NCBI GenBank assembly: GCA_965222645.1
Contig: OZ244968.1
Coordinates: forward strand, 1,178,001-1,242,000
Length of the DNA: 64,000 bases
DNA from: JABDMH01 sp965222645
Lineage (GTDB): Bacteria > Bacteroidota > Bacteroidia > Chitinophagales > Saprospiraceae
Direction of reading: 5' to 3'
This document shows, one piece after another, positions 19,130 through 27,668 of the stretch (position 1 is the first letter of the stretch; the number at the start of each line of letters is the position of its first letter). The notes beneath the pieces are model-generated. The model ran no database searches and was not told the DNA's origin. It was given only the letters and a program-made list of their open reading frames with translations. The position numbers were made by a program, and so were the translations under genes.

Positions 19130-20182
19130 ATGAAAAAAAACATTGTGATTTTTGAAGCAGAAGGTGGATCGGACAAATGGCTCGATGGCCATCGCAGGGA
19201 TACCATGCCAATTGCCAATGCCCTTAAGGAAAAAGGCTGGAATGCAGATGTGATTTATTTTCGAGATGAATGGAAAGAAGATATTATTAAATATGCCGGC
19301 GTGCGATTTGATGCCTACATCAGCAGAATTAATCCCGGCAATTTACCAAATGGAGAAAAGGTATATTTTGAGACATTGAGAAAGCTCTCTGAGATGGGTC
19401 TTCTCGGAATGTCACATCCCGATGCCATGTTAAACTACGGTGCCAAAGATGCGCTGGTAAAACTTGCGGAAACAGATCTTGTCCCGGATGACACCTATGC
19501 CTACTACGATTTTGAAACTTTTGAAAATATCTTTCCCAGGAGTTTGTCTTACGGTGAGCGAGTTTTGAAGCAGAACCGGGGCTCCACAGGACAAGGCATC
19601 TGGCGTGTGCAGATTTCTGACGATATAAAATGCGAACCGGGAACGGCTATCCCGCTCGACACAACTTTAAAATGTACGGAGGCGGTTGACAACCATGTCG
19701 AATACAATAAACTGGACGATTTTATCAAGTTCTGTAAGATGTACATTGATGGTGAAAACGGAATGATAGTGGATATGCGTTTTATGCCCAGAATTAAAGA
19801 GGGTGAAATCCGAATCCTCATGGTCGGAAACAAACCCATTTTCGTTGTACACAAGAAGCCTGCCCAGGGAGCTGATGCTTTTTCAGCCACTTTATTTTCT
19901 GGGGCAAAATACACTTATGATGAACCGCGGAAGTGGTCGAAATTGACCAGTCAGTTTGATCGATGGCTTCCCCTGATAATCGAAAAATTGGGCGGTTTTG
20001 ACATCCCGTTGATCTGGACCGCAGATTTTATGTTGGATTGGGATGCAGACGGCAATGACCGCTATGTGTTAGGTGAAATAAATTGCTCCTGCGTTGGTTT
20101 TACCAGTCATCTGGACCGAGGTATTCAGGACATTGTTGCTGAAGAAGTGATCAGCCGTGTACAAATAAGAAAGCGTGACTAA
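19130..20182 (+). CDS. ATP-grasp-like protein, Cj0069 family
   Basis: This 350-residue cytoplasmic protein has the domain order of an ATP-grasp enzyme. An N-terminal alpha/beta preATP-grasp part (NIVIFEAEGGSDKWLDGHRRDTMPIANAL) is followed by ALVKLAETDLVPDDTYAYYD, the ATP-loop-like VLKQNRGSTGQGIWRV, the second-lobe EIRILMVGNKPIFVVHKKP, and the metal-binding end TADFMLDW plus GEINCSCVGF. The overall pattern fits the uncharacterised Cj0069 family. Such enzymes ligate a carboxylate to an amine or thiol with ATP; the substrate is unknown. It appears monocistronic. The family name is from memory and moderately certain; the fold is more certain. Confidence 0.72.
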   Translation: MKKNIVIFEAEGGSDKWLDGHRRDTMPIANALKEKGWNADVIYFRDEWKEDIIKYAGVRFDAYISRINPGNLPNGEKVYFETLRKLSEMGLLGMSHPDAMLNYGAKDALVKLAETDLVPDDTYAYYDFETFENIFPRSLSYGERVLKQNRGSTGQGIWRVQISDDIKCEPGTAIPLDTTLKCTEAVDNHVEYNKLDDFIKFCKMYIDGENGMIVDMRFMPRIKEGEIRILMVGNKPIFVVHKKPAQGADAFSATLFSGAKYTYDEPRKWSKLTSQFDRWLPLIIEKLGGFDIPLIWTADFMLDWDADGNDRYVLGEINCSCVGFTSHLDRGIQDIVAEEVISRVQIRKRD

Positions 20183-20310
20183 GGAGGTGATATGGGAAAG
20201 GGGAAGATGGTATTACAGATGAAGGCACATCATATAAATCACGGGCAATCAGGTATCAGATGATGACCCCGAACAGCTTGACCCACGTTCACTTTTCATG
20301 CCGGATTCCA

Positions 20311-20514
20311 CTATTGTCCTCCAAAAAGATAGCTGACTAATCTGAACAATGCATAAACCCCCAGGACAATCACAATCGTGAGTACGATGGTATTCATCCC
20401 TTGAGAATCAATCGGAAGCCATCTCGGTAATAGACTTATAACTCTGAGAAAGGCGATAAATAATATCACCACTAAGGCCACCAAGGGTATTTTACGTGTG
20501 TTAGGTGTGGTCAT
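20311..20514 (-). CDS. Small two-helix membrane protein
   Basis: This 67-residue protein has two hydrophobic helices (LVALVVILFIAFLRVISLL and TIVLTIVIVLGVYALFRLV) joined by a short polar loop, with a positively charged N terminus. It resembles many uncharacterised small inner-membrane proteins. It lies downstream of the BNR_4 gene's 3' end but reads in the same direction, so co-transcription is possible. It could be spurious, but the hydrophobic pattern supports a real gene. Confidence 0.5.
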   Translation of the reverse strand: MTTPNTRKIPLVALVVILFIAFLRVISLLPRWLPIDSQGMNTIVLTIVIVLGVYALFRLVSYLFGGQ

Positions 20515-20570
20515 TTAATCTCACAGTATAAAGGTAGTAGTACAATGAGCTTGCCAACTTTGATATTACG

Positions 20571-21974
20571 TTATTTGAGTTTGATTGGTTTTTCTTCTTC
20601 AGCAGTCATACTATAGGGTAACTTCCAGATATTCCCCTCCAAATCACCGAAGTAGATCCGGGAAGCGCTAAAAACATCGGGGTTACCGTCCGCCCAAAAA
20701 AACAGAAATGGCTCTCTTCCATTGACCACGCTTCTCACATAAGAATGATTTTGTTTGCTGCCAACTGTCAGCTGTTTGTCCTTCTTCCACCTCCTCATAC
20801 GACGATTAGAACTCCATATGGCCAGCTCTCCTCCGGTGCCCCATTTTTGAGGGCCATCAGTGGTCGGTGCGAGAAGATACCATCGCTTCCCTTGCCTGAT
20901 CAAAGAACCCATATCGTAATTGTGGTCTGATGTGCAAATTACCGAGGTTACCCATTTTCTCTTCCGGGACCATCTTGTGATGCGCCACTCCCTGGGGTCA
21001 TTTGACGGACCAGGTTCATGGCCTCCACTTGTCACATAAAGACAGATTGGACTGCCCTTGTCATCATGGCACAAATCTTTGAGGTAGACATTTTTATGTT
21101 GAGCTGCATAATCAATTACTCGTGCAGATACATCGACATCTGAAAGTGGCAACATTGCAGGAGTCCCATCAATATCAGTCCAGGTACTTCCAAAATCAGT
21201 TGATTCCAGGTAATACAGATCCGTACGTTGGTCTACTCCCCCGTTGGGATGTCGATTAAAAAAAGTAGAAACCTTATTACCAGCACTTCGACTTACTTGA
21301 TAGTGACCACTTTTGCTCTTACCCTCTTCCCTTATACCCGACAATTTCTTGTCCTTAGTCCACGTAATGCCATCCAAACTTGTGCGATAATAAAGCTCGC
21401 GCACCCCTGTGTACTTGGTAAACAGATATACGAATTTCTGATCCTCAATAATCCAGGGTTGCGGATAGGTCATTTCGCCTTCCTCGATCTTTTCAAATCC
21501 ATTTATACTATAAGGCTCTCTGCTTTTAAAAATAAACCCCGGTCTGCTTCTTCCCCGGCCGCTCACAAAAACCCACAAGAAACCTAGCTCATCGATTGCA
21601 AGACTGGGATTGTCATGAGGATCATCTACCCCTCCTTTGTCATGTACTACTACGGGCTTCCCCACTACCTGCTTCTGATGATCGTAATAACCTATCATAC
21701 AGAGGAGATGTCTGGAATCTCTGTCTTTTGTACCTCCAAAAACAAAAAAGGTTTTGTTGACCTTTGGAGCATAAATCGCCAGGGGAATATGTTTTGCAGT
21801 ATAGGTCCCGAGACCTCCACTATATTTATCCCCGTGCTCAAACTTTTGATTGAGTTCAAACCAGATACCTCTGTAGCCATTGATCTTTGTGCCGCTAAGA
21901 TCAGCACTGACCTGGGACTGTATCGCAAGACAGTAAAAAAAGATAAGGCTCAGTGATAGAAGTAAATTTTTCAA
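20571..21974 (-). CDS. Exported BNR_4-type propeller protein
   Basis: The 467-residue protein starts at a TTG that directly precedes a signal peptide (MKNLLLSLSLIFFYCLAIQSQ); no ATG lies nearby. The mature part matches the BNR_4 family: GYRGIWFELNQ, YSGGLGTYTAKHIPLAIY, DDPHDNPSLAIDELGFLWVFVSGRG and YPQPWIIED. This seven-bladed propeller family occurs in polysaccharide lyases of the PL24/PL25-like type and related glycan enzymes. The conserved DxHxxP/DNP segment lies at the expected place. The catalytic residues cannot be fixed from sequence alone, so a lyase role is inference. Confidence 0.8.
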   Translation of the reverse strand: MKNLLLSLSLIFFYCLAIQSQVSADLSGTKINGYRGIWFELNQKFEHGDKYSGGLGTYTAKHIPLAIYAPKVNKTFFVFGGTKDRDSRHLLCMIGYYDHQKQVVGKPVVVHDKGGVDDPHDNPSLAIDELGFLWVFVSGRGRSRPGFIFKSREPYSINGFEKIEEGEMTYPQPWIIEDQKFVYLFTKYTGVRELYYRTSLDGITWTKDKKLSGIREEGKSKSGHYQVSRSAGNKVSTFFNRHPNGGVDQRTDLYYLESTDFGSTWTDIDGTPAMLPLSDVDVSARVIDYAAQHKNVYLKDLCHDDKGSPICLYVTSGGHEPGPSNDPREWRITRWSRKRKWVTSVICTSDHNYDMGSLIRQGKRWYLLAPTTDGPQKWGTGGELAIWSSNRRMRRWKKDKQLTVGSKQNHSYVRSVVNGREPFLFFWADGNPDVFSASRIYFGDLEGNIWKLPYSMTAEEEKPIKLK

Positions 21975-22050
21975 TATCCCACTTTCTTCAAGCCAAGCTA
22001 AGAAAAAACACTAATAAATTATTCCCGATCTTATGGAGATATGTTTGTGA

Positions 22051-23268
22051 TTAGTCATCAGCTTTTTCCAAACTTAGGGAGGTCAGGAAAAACAAAAGTC
22101 CGACCGGAAACAGAAGTGAACAAATAGTAATAATATGGTGGTAATTTGGTAAAAAACCCTTTTGAGCCCACACCAGTAATCCCTGCCCAAAAAGCAATAT
22201 TTCTGTAGATAAGAAAGCCAGAGTGATCATTACGATTCCCACTTTTGCGAAAACTGTAATCCTGTTGAGCAATTGAAGGATCATTGCAAGGGCAAATGAG
22301 GTCATCAATCCCAGCATTATAAGGTGGATAAATCCGACTACAAAATTTCTAATGGTATAGCTGATTACAGCAAGGTGGGGGATAGCAACCAGTGCTTGTG
22401 TGACAATTTTGATGGATAAACAAACAAATGAAAAAACGAGCAAAAAGTGCGTCCATCCCAAGAGATGCTCTTTCAGGCGTAGTCTGACTTTGGCAATGAC
22501 GTAGAAAAAGGTAATCAGGGCCGCCAGTTGGATAAGTACGCCGATGCTATTTGTCCAGAAAATAAGTTTGTCAGGTGTAGACCAGCTTACGGCCAGGGCA
22601 AAAGTCATAATACAAGAAACCACCATAAGGCGATAAAACCAGAAGAACCTTCGAGAAGTGATTTCAATTTTGTGATGCTCCAGATATTTAAAAAATACAG
22701 CGAGTGCTCCAAAAATCATCCAGCCATTAAATTGGTAGTGGAGATAAAACTGGATAGACCCGTAATAAAAAGCCGAGCCCCTCAGTCCACTATTCATGAT
22801 AAATGCCAATGCCCAGGTACCGAGACTAGATACAAACAGAAAAATCAAAGCAGTTTTAAGCATGAGCAGCGGGATGCTTTTAGGCATACCTCTCAGATCC
22901 TTAAAGACAAAATAGATAAACACATAACTGCAGAGCAAATGCCATGTCGTAAATACAATCGCAAGAGGGCCATATCCCTGAGCAGGAAAACTCAACATCA
23001 TCCCCAAAACGCCTATTTGGGAAATCCAAAAAAGGCGGCGGTACTTTTTTCCTGCTATCGGAAAAAAATAGAGAATTAAGATGTACAGTACATTGTATAC
23101 CCAACCCATCATAGCCACATGAGAATGGCCGTGTTGCAAATATTTATAATTGATCCAGGGAGGTAGATCAATTGCAAATGCTGCTCTCAGTATTACTCCA
23201 AATACTGATGCAATAAGAAAGAAGACCAAGGCCACCAGTGTATACCGGCGGAAGTGTAAAACCGACAT
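22051..23268 (-). CDS. Heme-copper oxidase subunit I-like membrane protein (nos cluster)
   Basis: I start at the ATG at 23268 (405 residues); a TTG lies 9 bp upstream. The protein is almost entirely hydrophobic, with about 12 helices. The signature LQHGHSHVAMMGWVYNVLY resembles the low-spin-heme helix of heme-copper oxidase subunit I, with His residues in HGHSH. Proteins of this kind occur next to clade II nosZ in Bacteroidota. It could be a quinol- or heme-binding electron-transfer subunit, or an NnrS-like protein. It is the last gene of the leftward nos arm, 21 bp after the cytochrome c gene. Confidence 0.72.
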   Translation of the reverse strand: MSVLHFRRYTLVALVFFLIASVFGVILRAAFAIDLPPWINYKYLQHGHSHVAMMGWVYNVLYILILYFFPIAGKKYRRLFWISQIGVLGMMLSFPAQGYGPLAIVFTTWHLLCSYVFIYFVFKDLRGMPKSIPLLMLKTALIFLFVSSLGTWALAFIMNSGLRGSAFYYGSIQFYLHYQFNGWMIFGALAVFFKYLEHHKIEITSRRFFWFYRLMVVSCIMTFALAVSWSTPDKLIFWTNSIGVLIQLAALITFFYVIAKVRLRLKEHLLGWTHFLLVFSFVCLSIKIVTQALVAIPHLAVISYTIRNFVVGFIHLIMLGLMTSFALAMILQLLNRITVFAKVGIVMITLAFLSTEILLFGQGLLVWAQKGFLPNYHHIITICSLLFPVGLLFFLTSLSLEKADD

Positions 23269-23289
23269 TATTGACAATGGAATTCTTTT

Positions 23290-23754
23290 CTAGTCCGCGT
23301 TATCGTTATCCAGGAAAAATTCTAAGACATCACGTGCATCACCCACCGATACATTTTGATTAGGCATACGTGTAAGGCATTCTTCAAGTAGTTTTCGAGC
23401 CTCGGGATCCTGTTCCAGCATCACTTCCACATTGGTAATCATATTCATGATCCACTCTGGCTTTCTTTTTTTGGTCACTCCTGCAAAGCCAGGTCCCACT
23501 ACTCTTTGATCGGTCATTTTATGGCACGCAGCACATTTCATATCGTAAATTGCCTTACCTCTTTTCACCATATCCTGGTCCAGTGGATCATTTAGCGTTA
23601 CATTCTTGATCTCCCCGACACCTTTACCGTCTGATGGCGGTGGAGCTTTGACCTCTTTTTCAGGTTGTGCAGAGGCATTTTGATCAGAAGTGGTTTCATT
23701 TCCTCCACAACTTACCAGGATAGCCACCAAAATAATTAAATATATGTTTTTCAT
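23290..23754 (-). CDS. Cytochrome c lipoprotein (nos cluster)
   Basis: The 154-residue protein has a lipobox (LVSCGG), an acidic/Pro-rich linker, and one class I cytochrome c domain with KCAACHK as the CxxCH site. A Met ligand is probably in CLTRMPNQNVS. It is anchored by lipid and faces the periplasm. Placed beside nosZ, it is the best candidate electron donor to NosZ. It lies 25 bp downstream of the Rrf2 gene on the same strand. Confidence 0.87.
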   Translation of the reverse strand: MKNIYLIILVAILVSCGGNETTSDQNASAQPEKEVKAPPPSDGKGVGEIKNVTLNDPLDQDMVKRGKAIYDMKCAACHKMTDQRVVGPGFAGVTKKRKPEWIMNMITNVEVMLEQDPEARKLLEECLTRMPNQNVSVGDARDVLEFFLDNDNAD

Positions 23755-23779
23755 TTTCTAACTATTTAGACTCTATTTT

Positions 23780-24211
23780 TTAAGCTTTTAATTTTAAATT
23801 ATTTTTCGAGATTCGTTTTGCAGACTCACCGATGGTCTCAGTCGCCACTAAGTCATGAAATTGATCCTTGTACTTCTTTACAGTTTTGTGATAAGGGCAT
23901 GGATTGGCATCGGAACAGTCGGGCAGGCCCAAAACACAATTACTAAAAATTCCGGGACCGTCGATGCAATCAATGACACTAAGGAGATTGGATTTTTTAT
24001 CCTCCTCTGTGAGATAAAACCCTCCATTTCTGCCCTTCAATGAAGAGATTAAATTATACCTGGACAACTGTTGGAGAATCTTGGCTAAAAAATGTCTCGG
24101 CACATCAAGTTCTGAAGCTAATTCGTCCACACCAAGTTTGCGCTCCTTCGAGGCATATATCGCCAGATGTAACACTGCCCTGATAGCATATTTACACGAC
24201 TTGCTAAACAT
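23780..24211 (-). CDS. Rrf2-family transcriptional regulator
   Basis: I use the ATG at 24211 (143 residues, MFSKSCKYAIRAVLHLA), which fits the family N terminus. An upstream start would add nine residues. The winged-helix DNA-binding domain (LGVDELASELDVPRHFLAKILQQL, LISSLKGRNGGFYL) is followed by three Cys residues in NCVLGLPDCSDANPCPYH. These match the [Fe-S] binding loop of NsrR/IscR-type members that sense NO or redox state. It is an obvious candidate to control the palindrome at 24887-24912. Confidence 0.9.
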   Translation of the reverse strand: MFSKSCKYAIRAVLHLAIYASKERKLGVDELASELDVPRHFLAKILQQLSRYNLISSLKGRNGGFYLTEEDKKSNLLSVIDCIDGPGIFSNCVLGLPDCSDANPCPYHKTVKKYKDQFHDLVATETIGESAKRISKNNLKLKA

Positions 24212-24270
24212 ACTGTAATCATTAAACCTACTGCTCAAAGTAAGAATTTTGAGACGAACTCAACGGAGAG

Positions 24271-24834
24271 CTATGCATCCGGGGGCAATAACACACCATC
24301 TATCACATGAACAATACCATTTGAAGCCCTCACAGTAGCCAATACTTTGTGACCGTTTACAGTTGTAACACCATCCTTAACTTCCACCATCACCTTGTCA
24401 CCAGTGGCCTGGCCGATCCCCATGACCCCCTTGATGTTCTTTTCATCATAACTTCCCGGAGCGGCATGAAAGGTAATTATGTTCGCGAGGGTCGCCTTAT
24501 TCTCCGGCTTCAACAGATCTTCGACTGTCCCCTCCGGTAATTTGTCGAAAGCGGCATTTGTGGGTGCAAAAACCGTCAGAGGTCCTGCATTTACAAGTAC
24601 GTGCTCCATCTCCGCAGCCTGCACGGCAGCAACTAGAGTCGTGTGATCTTTTGATGACATGGCAACTTTCAAGATATCCATTTGTGATTCGTCATCGACG
24701 ACAGCAGCCTGTCCTCTCAGACCACCTGTTTCCTCCACTGGAGTACTGCTTTCACTTGAGCCCTGTGGCGTAGATCCTGTACATGAGGCGAAGAGTGCAA
24801 CCAGGCAACATTGAGCTAAAATCTTAATATTCAT
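24271..24834 (-). CDS. Fasciclin-domain lipoprotein
   Basis: The 187-residue protein has a lipobox (LFASCTG) and one complete FAS1/fasciclin domain (~residues 52-185): TTLVAAVQAAEMEHVL, LTVFAPTNAAFDKLP, TLANIITFHAAPG, and the closing ASNGIVHVIDGVLLPPD. FAS1 domains mediate adhesion or binding. In Bacteroidota nos loci such a lipoprotein is often the first gene of the arm opposite nosZ. It lies 59 bp upstream of the Rrf2 start and is read from the divergent promoter at 24869-24876. Confidence 0.9.
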   Translation of the reverse strand: MNIKILAQCCLVALFASCTGSTPQGSSESSTPVEETGGLRGQAAVVDDESQMDILKVAMSSKDHTTLVAAVQAAEMEHVLVNAGPLTVFAPTNAAFDKLPEGTVEDLLKPENKATLANIITFHAAPGSYDEKNIKGVMGIGQATGDKVMVEVKDGVTTVNGHKVLATVRASNGIVHVIDGVLLPPDA

Positions 24835-24868
24835 AATCTTGTTTTTCTGTGATCTATAAATTCAGTTG

Positions 24869-24934
24869 CAAAGGTAATTTTTTTTCATAAAAAGACAAAA
24901 ATATCTTTTTATCTCAAAAGATTTTTTACCTTTG
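24869..24934. promoter_or_regulatory. Divergent nos promoters (two TAnnTTTG boxes)
   Basis: TACCTTTG occurs on the plus strand at 24927-24934, 59 bp before nosZ. The same box occurs on the minus strand at 24869-24876, before the fasciclin gene. Both match the Bacteroidota -7 consensus TAnnTTTG. For the leftward promoter a TTG lies 19 bp upstream of the box, inside the palindrome. The rightward promoter has no good -33 TTTG, which suggests it needs an activator. Confidence 0.75.
24887..24912. promoter_or_regulatory. Candidate operator palindrome of the nos locus
   Basis: A perfect inverted repeat ATAAAAAGA-N8-TCTTTTTAT lies midway between the two divergent -7 boxes and covers their -33 regions. 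The 9-bp arms and 26-bp length suit a dimeric regulator. The Rrf2 protein encoded one gene away is the simplest candidate; a Crp/Fnr protein from elsewhere is the alternative. Confidence 0.65.
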
Positions 24935-24993
24935 CCGCGATTATAAGATTCGATCAAAATATTGCTTTACTTAACTTTAAAATAGATCAGTAA

Positions 24994-26949
24994 ATGAGAA
25001 ACTTATTTGGTTATTTATTATTCTGCTCCATGCTCCTTGCCAATTGCAATCAGGGAGTCACTCCTTCTACAGGAGCGTTGGGTGGTGATGCTGCCTCTGC
25101 CAGCTATGTAGCGCCTGGCCAGCATGATGAATTTTACGCCTTTCTTTCAGGCGGATTTAGTGGACAAATAAGTGTTTACGGCCTCCCAAGTGGCAGACTT
25201 CTAAAGGTTATTCCCGTCTTCTCGCAAGATGCGGAAAAAGGATATGGATACAATGAGGAAACAAAGCCTATGCTCAACACCTCTTACGGTTTTATTCCCT
25301 GGGATGATGCACACCATCCGGAATTATCACAGACCGAAGGGGAAACGGACGGACGATGGATTTTTATAAATGGAAATAACACCCCTCGTGTGGCCAGAGT
25401 AGACCTCAGCACATTTGAGACTGCCGAGATTATCGAGATTCCAAACAGTGGTGGAAACCACAGTTCTCCCTTTACTACTGAAAACACTGAGTACGTTGTA
25501 GCAGGGACTCGTTTTAGTGTGCCCTATCCCCAGAAAGACGTTGCGATAAACAGTTACACTGACAACTTCAAGGGCATGCTCACATTCATAAAGGTTGATC
25601 AAGAAGGTCACATGAATATTGCGTTCCAGGTATTGCTGCCTGCCTTTGATTACGATCTTGCCCATTCCGGAAAAGGTAAATCCCATGGATGGACCTTCTT
25701 TACAACGTACAATACGGAGAAAAGTCACACTCTGAAAGAAGTGAATGCATCTCAAAATGATAAAGACTTCATAGCTGCTATCAATTGGAAAAAAGCGGAA
25801 GAATACCTGGCACAAGGGAAAGGACAGGATGTTGCCGCCTCCCACTATGTAAACCGCTATGATGAGAAATCCCATGTAGCGACATCGACTGAGGTGAAGA
25901 CGGTAAAGGTTTTAACGCCTCAGGATTGTCCGGGTCTAGTCTATTTTCTACCGACCCCTAAGTCTCCTCATGGTGTAGATGTTGATCCCACAGGTGAGTA
26001 CATCGTGGGAAGTGGAAAGCTGTCTGCAGACCTTACCGTACACTCCTTTACAAACATACTGAGTGCGATTGAGGAGGAGGCATACGAGACTACTATTGAG
26101 GGTATACCTGTCTTGCAGTATGACAAAGTTGTGGGAGGCGTGGTGACTAAGCCAGGGTTGGGTCCTTTGCACACCGAATTTGACAATAATGGAAATGCCT
26201 ACACTACTTTCTTCATCTCATCTGAAGTTGTAAAATGGAAAGTTGGTACCTGGGAAGTTTTAGACAGAGCTCCAACGTACTATTCTGTAGGCCACTTGAT
26301 GATACCCGGTGGTGACTCCAAGATACCTCAGGGAAAATATATGGTGGCTTTAAACAAGATCACCAAGGACCGGTATTTGCCTACCGGACCAGAAATGAAT
26401 CACTCTGCACAACTTTATGATATCACCGGTGACAAGATGAAACTGATCCTGGATTTTCCAACTGTTGGAGAACCCCACTATGGCCAGGGAATCTCTGCAG
26501 ATCGTATTGTATCGAAGAGTAAGAAGTTTTATCCAATTGAAGAAAATGAGCATCCGTACAGGGCTCTCGGGGAAGGTGAAACGAAAGTAGAGCGATCCGG
26601 GAAGACTGTACATGTTTACATGACCTCAATCAGAAGTCATTTTGCCCCTGATAACATAGAGGGTATCAGAGTCGGTGACGATGTCTATGTACACCTTACC
26701 AATCTTGAGCAAGATTTTGATGTCCCTCATGGATTGGCCATTCAGGGTGCTAGAAATGCTGAGTTACTCGTGATGCCGGGTCAAACAGAAACGATGTACT
26801 GGAAGCCACAGAGAGAAGGTGTTTACGCATTCTATTGCACGGATTTTTGTTCTGCACTTCATCAGGAAATGCAGGGTTATATCCGCGTATCACCTGCTGG
26901 TGCAAATACTCCCATAAAATGGAGTTTGGGAGACGAAGAATCACTTTAG
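24994..26949 (+). CDS. nosZ: Nitrous oxide reductase, clade II (Sec-type)
   Basis: NosZ reduces N2O to N2 in the periplasm. The 651-residue protein carries a lipoprotein-like Sec signal (LLFCSMLLANCNQ) and no twin-arginine motif, which marks clade II. The N-terminal propeller has CuZ-site histidines, including the WDDAHHPELSQTEG segment (DxHH type), FDYDLAHSGKGKSHG and KSPHGVDVDP. The C-terminal cupredoxin has the CuA motif CTDFCSALHQEM, with Cys615, Cys619, His623 and Met626. Its length is normal. It is the first gene of the rightward arm, followed by a strong terminator and then the maturation genes. Confidence 0.97.
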   Translation: MRNLFGYLLFCSMLLANCNQGVTPSTGALGGDAASASYVAPGQHDEFYAFLSGGFSGQISVYGLPSGRLLKVIPVFSQDAEKGYGYNEETKPMLNTSYGFIPWDDAHHPELSQTEGETDGRWIFINGNNTPRVARVDLSTFETAEIIEIPNSGGNHSSPFTTENTEYVVAGTRFSVPYPQKDVAINSYTDNFKGMLTFIKVDQEGHMNIAFQVLLPAFDYDLAHSGKGKSHGWTFFTTYNTEKSHTLKEVNASQNDKDFIAAINWKKAEEYLAQGKGQDVAASHYVNRYDEKSHVATSTEVKTVKVLTPQDCPGLVYFLPTPKSPHGVDVDPTGEYIVGSGKLSADLTVHSFTNILSAIEEEAYETTIEGIPVLQYDKVVGGVVTKPGLGPLHTEFDNNGNAYTTFFISSEVVKWKVGTWEVLDRAPTYYSVGHLMIPGGDSKIPQGKYMVALNKITKDRYLPTGPEMNHSAQLYDITGDKMKLILDFPTVGEPHYGQGISADRIVSKSKKFYPIEENEHPYRALGEGETKVERSGKTVHVYMTSIRSHFAPDNIEGIRVGDDVYVHLTNLEQDFDVPHGLAIQGARNAELLVMPGQTETMYWKPQREGVYAFYCTDFCSALHQEMQGYIRVSPAGANTPIKWSLGDEESL

Positions 26950-26962
26950 CATGACACCATAG

Positions 26963-26999
26963 AGCAAGCATCTGCCATGATGATGCTTGCTTTTTTTTT
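26963..26999 (+). terminator. Rho-independent terminator after nosZ
   Basis: A 9-bp stem (GCAAGCATC / GATGCTTGC, 26964-26972 and 26982-26990) with a 9-base loop is followed by nine T residues. It lies 14 bp after the nosZ stop and upstream of the nos maturation genes. It may lower their transcription relative to nosZ, unless they have their own promoter. Confidence 0.88.
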
Positions 27000-27083
27000 C
27001 TTTAATTTTTTCTTCACACTAAGAACAGCCTGGATGATCAGATCCTGTTGATCTGGTATAAATATTATTTTAAAGACAATTTC

Positions 27084-27668
27084 ATGAAAAACATGGGACC
27101 AAGATTGCTTATCATCCTCGCAGGATTGTGCCTGCTTTCTCTGTTTATATTCCCAATGTGGCGAATTACACTATTAGCGCCTCAATATCCTGACGGAGTC
27201 CACATGTTTATTCATGTTAATAAAATCGGAGGTAAGACACCGGGAACACTTCAGAATGTAAACATATTAAACCATTACATCGGTATGAAGCCCATCGTAC
27301 CCGATGCCATCCCCGAGCTCAAATATTTCCCGATTATTGCTCTTTGTTTCACAGGCCTGGCTTTGTTGGTGGGCCTCATTGACAAAAAGGTACTTTACGC
27401 ATTTTGGTTAGGCATCTTTATTATCGCACTTGGTCTGGCGGTTTATGACTTTTATCTATGGGAATACAAATATGGCCATGACCTGGATGCCAATGCACCG
27501 ATGAAGTTTGAGGATGAATCATTTCAGCCTCCTTTGTTTGGTTCAAAAGTATTGCTAAACTTTGTGGCTAAGTCCTTCCCACACGTGGGAGGCTATTTCA
27601 TTATTCTTTCCTTAATTTTGGCATCTTTGGCCACATACTTGCGTTTTAGGAAAAAAACCTCTTCATGA
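27084..27668 (+). CDS. Four-helix membrane protein of the nos cluster
   Basis: I start at the ATG at 27084 (194 residues); an upstream start would add 12. Four hydrophobic helices are visible (LLIILAGLCLLSLFIFPMW, IIALCFTGLALLVGL, FWLGIFIIALGLAVYDF, YFIILSLILASLATYL). A periplasmic loop contains HMFIHVNKIGG and NHYIGMKPI. I recognise no named family, but proteins of this layout accompany clade II nosZ in Bacteroidota. The His/Met-containing loop could bind copper or heme. It overlaps nosL by 4 bp (ATGA). Confidence 0.7.
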   Translation: MKNMGPRLLIILAGLCLLSLFIFPMWRITLLAPQYPDGVHMFIHVNKIGGKTPGTLQNVNILNHYIGMKPIVPDAIPELKYFPIIALCFTGLALLVGLIDKKVLYAFWLGIFIIALGLAVYDFYLWEYKYGHDLDANAPMKFEDESFQPPLFGSKVLLNFVAKSFPHVGGYFIILSLILASLATYLRFRKKTSS

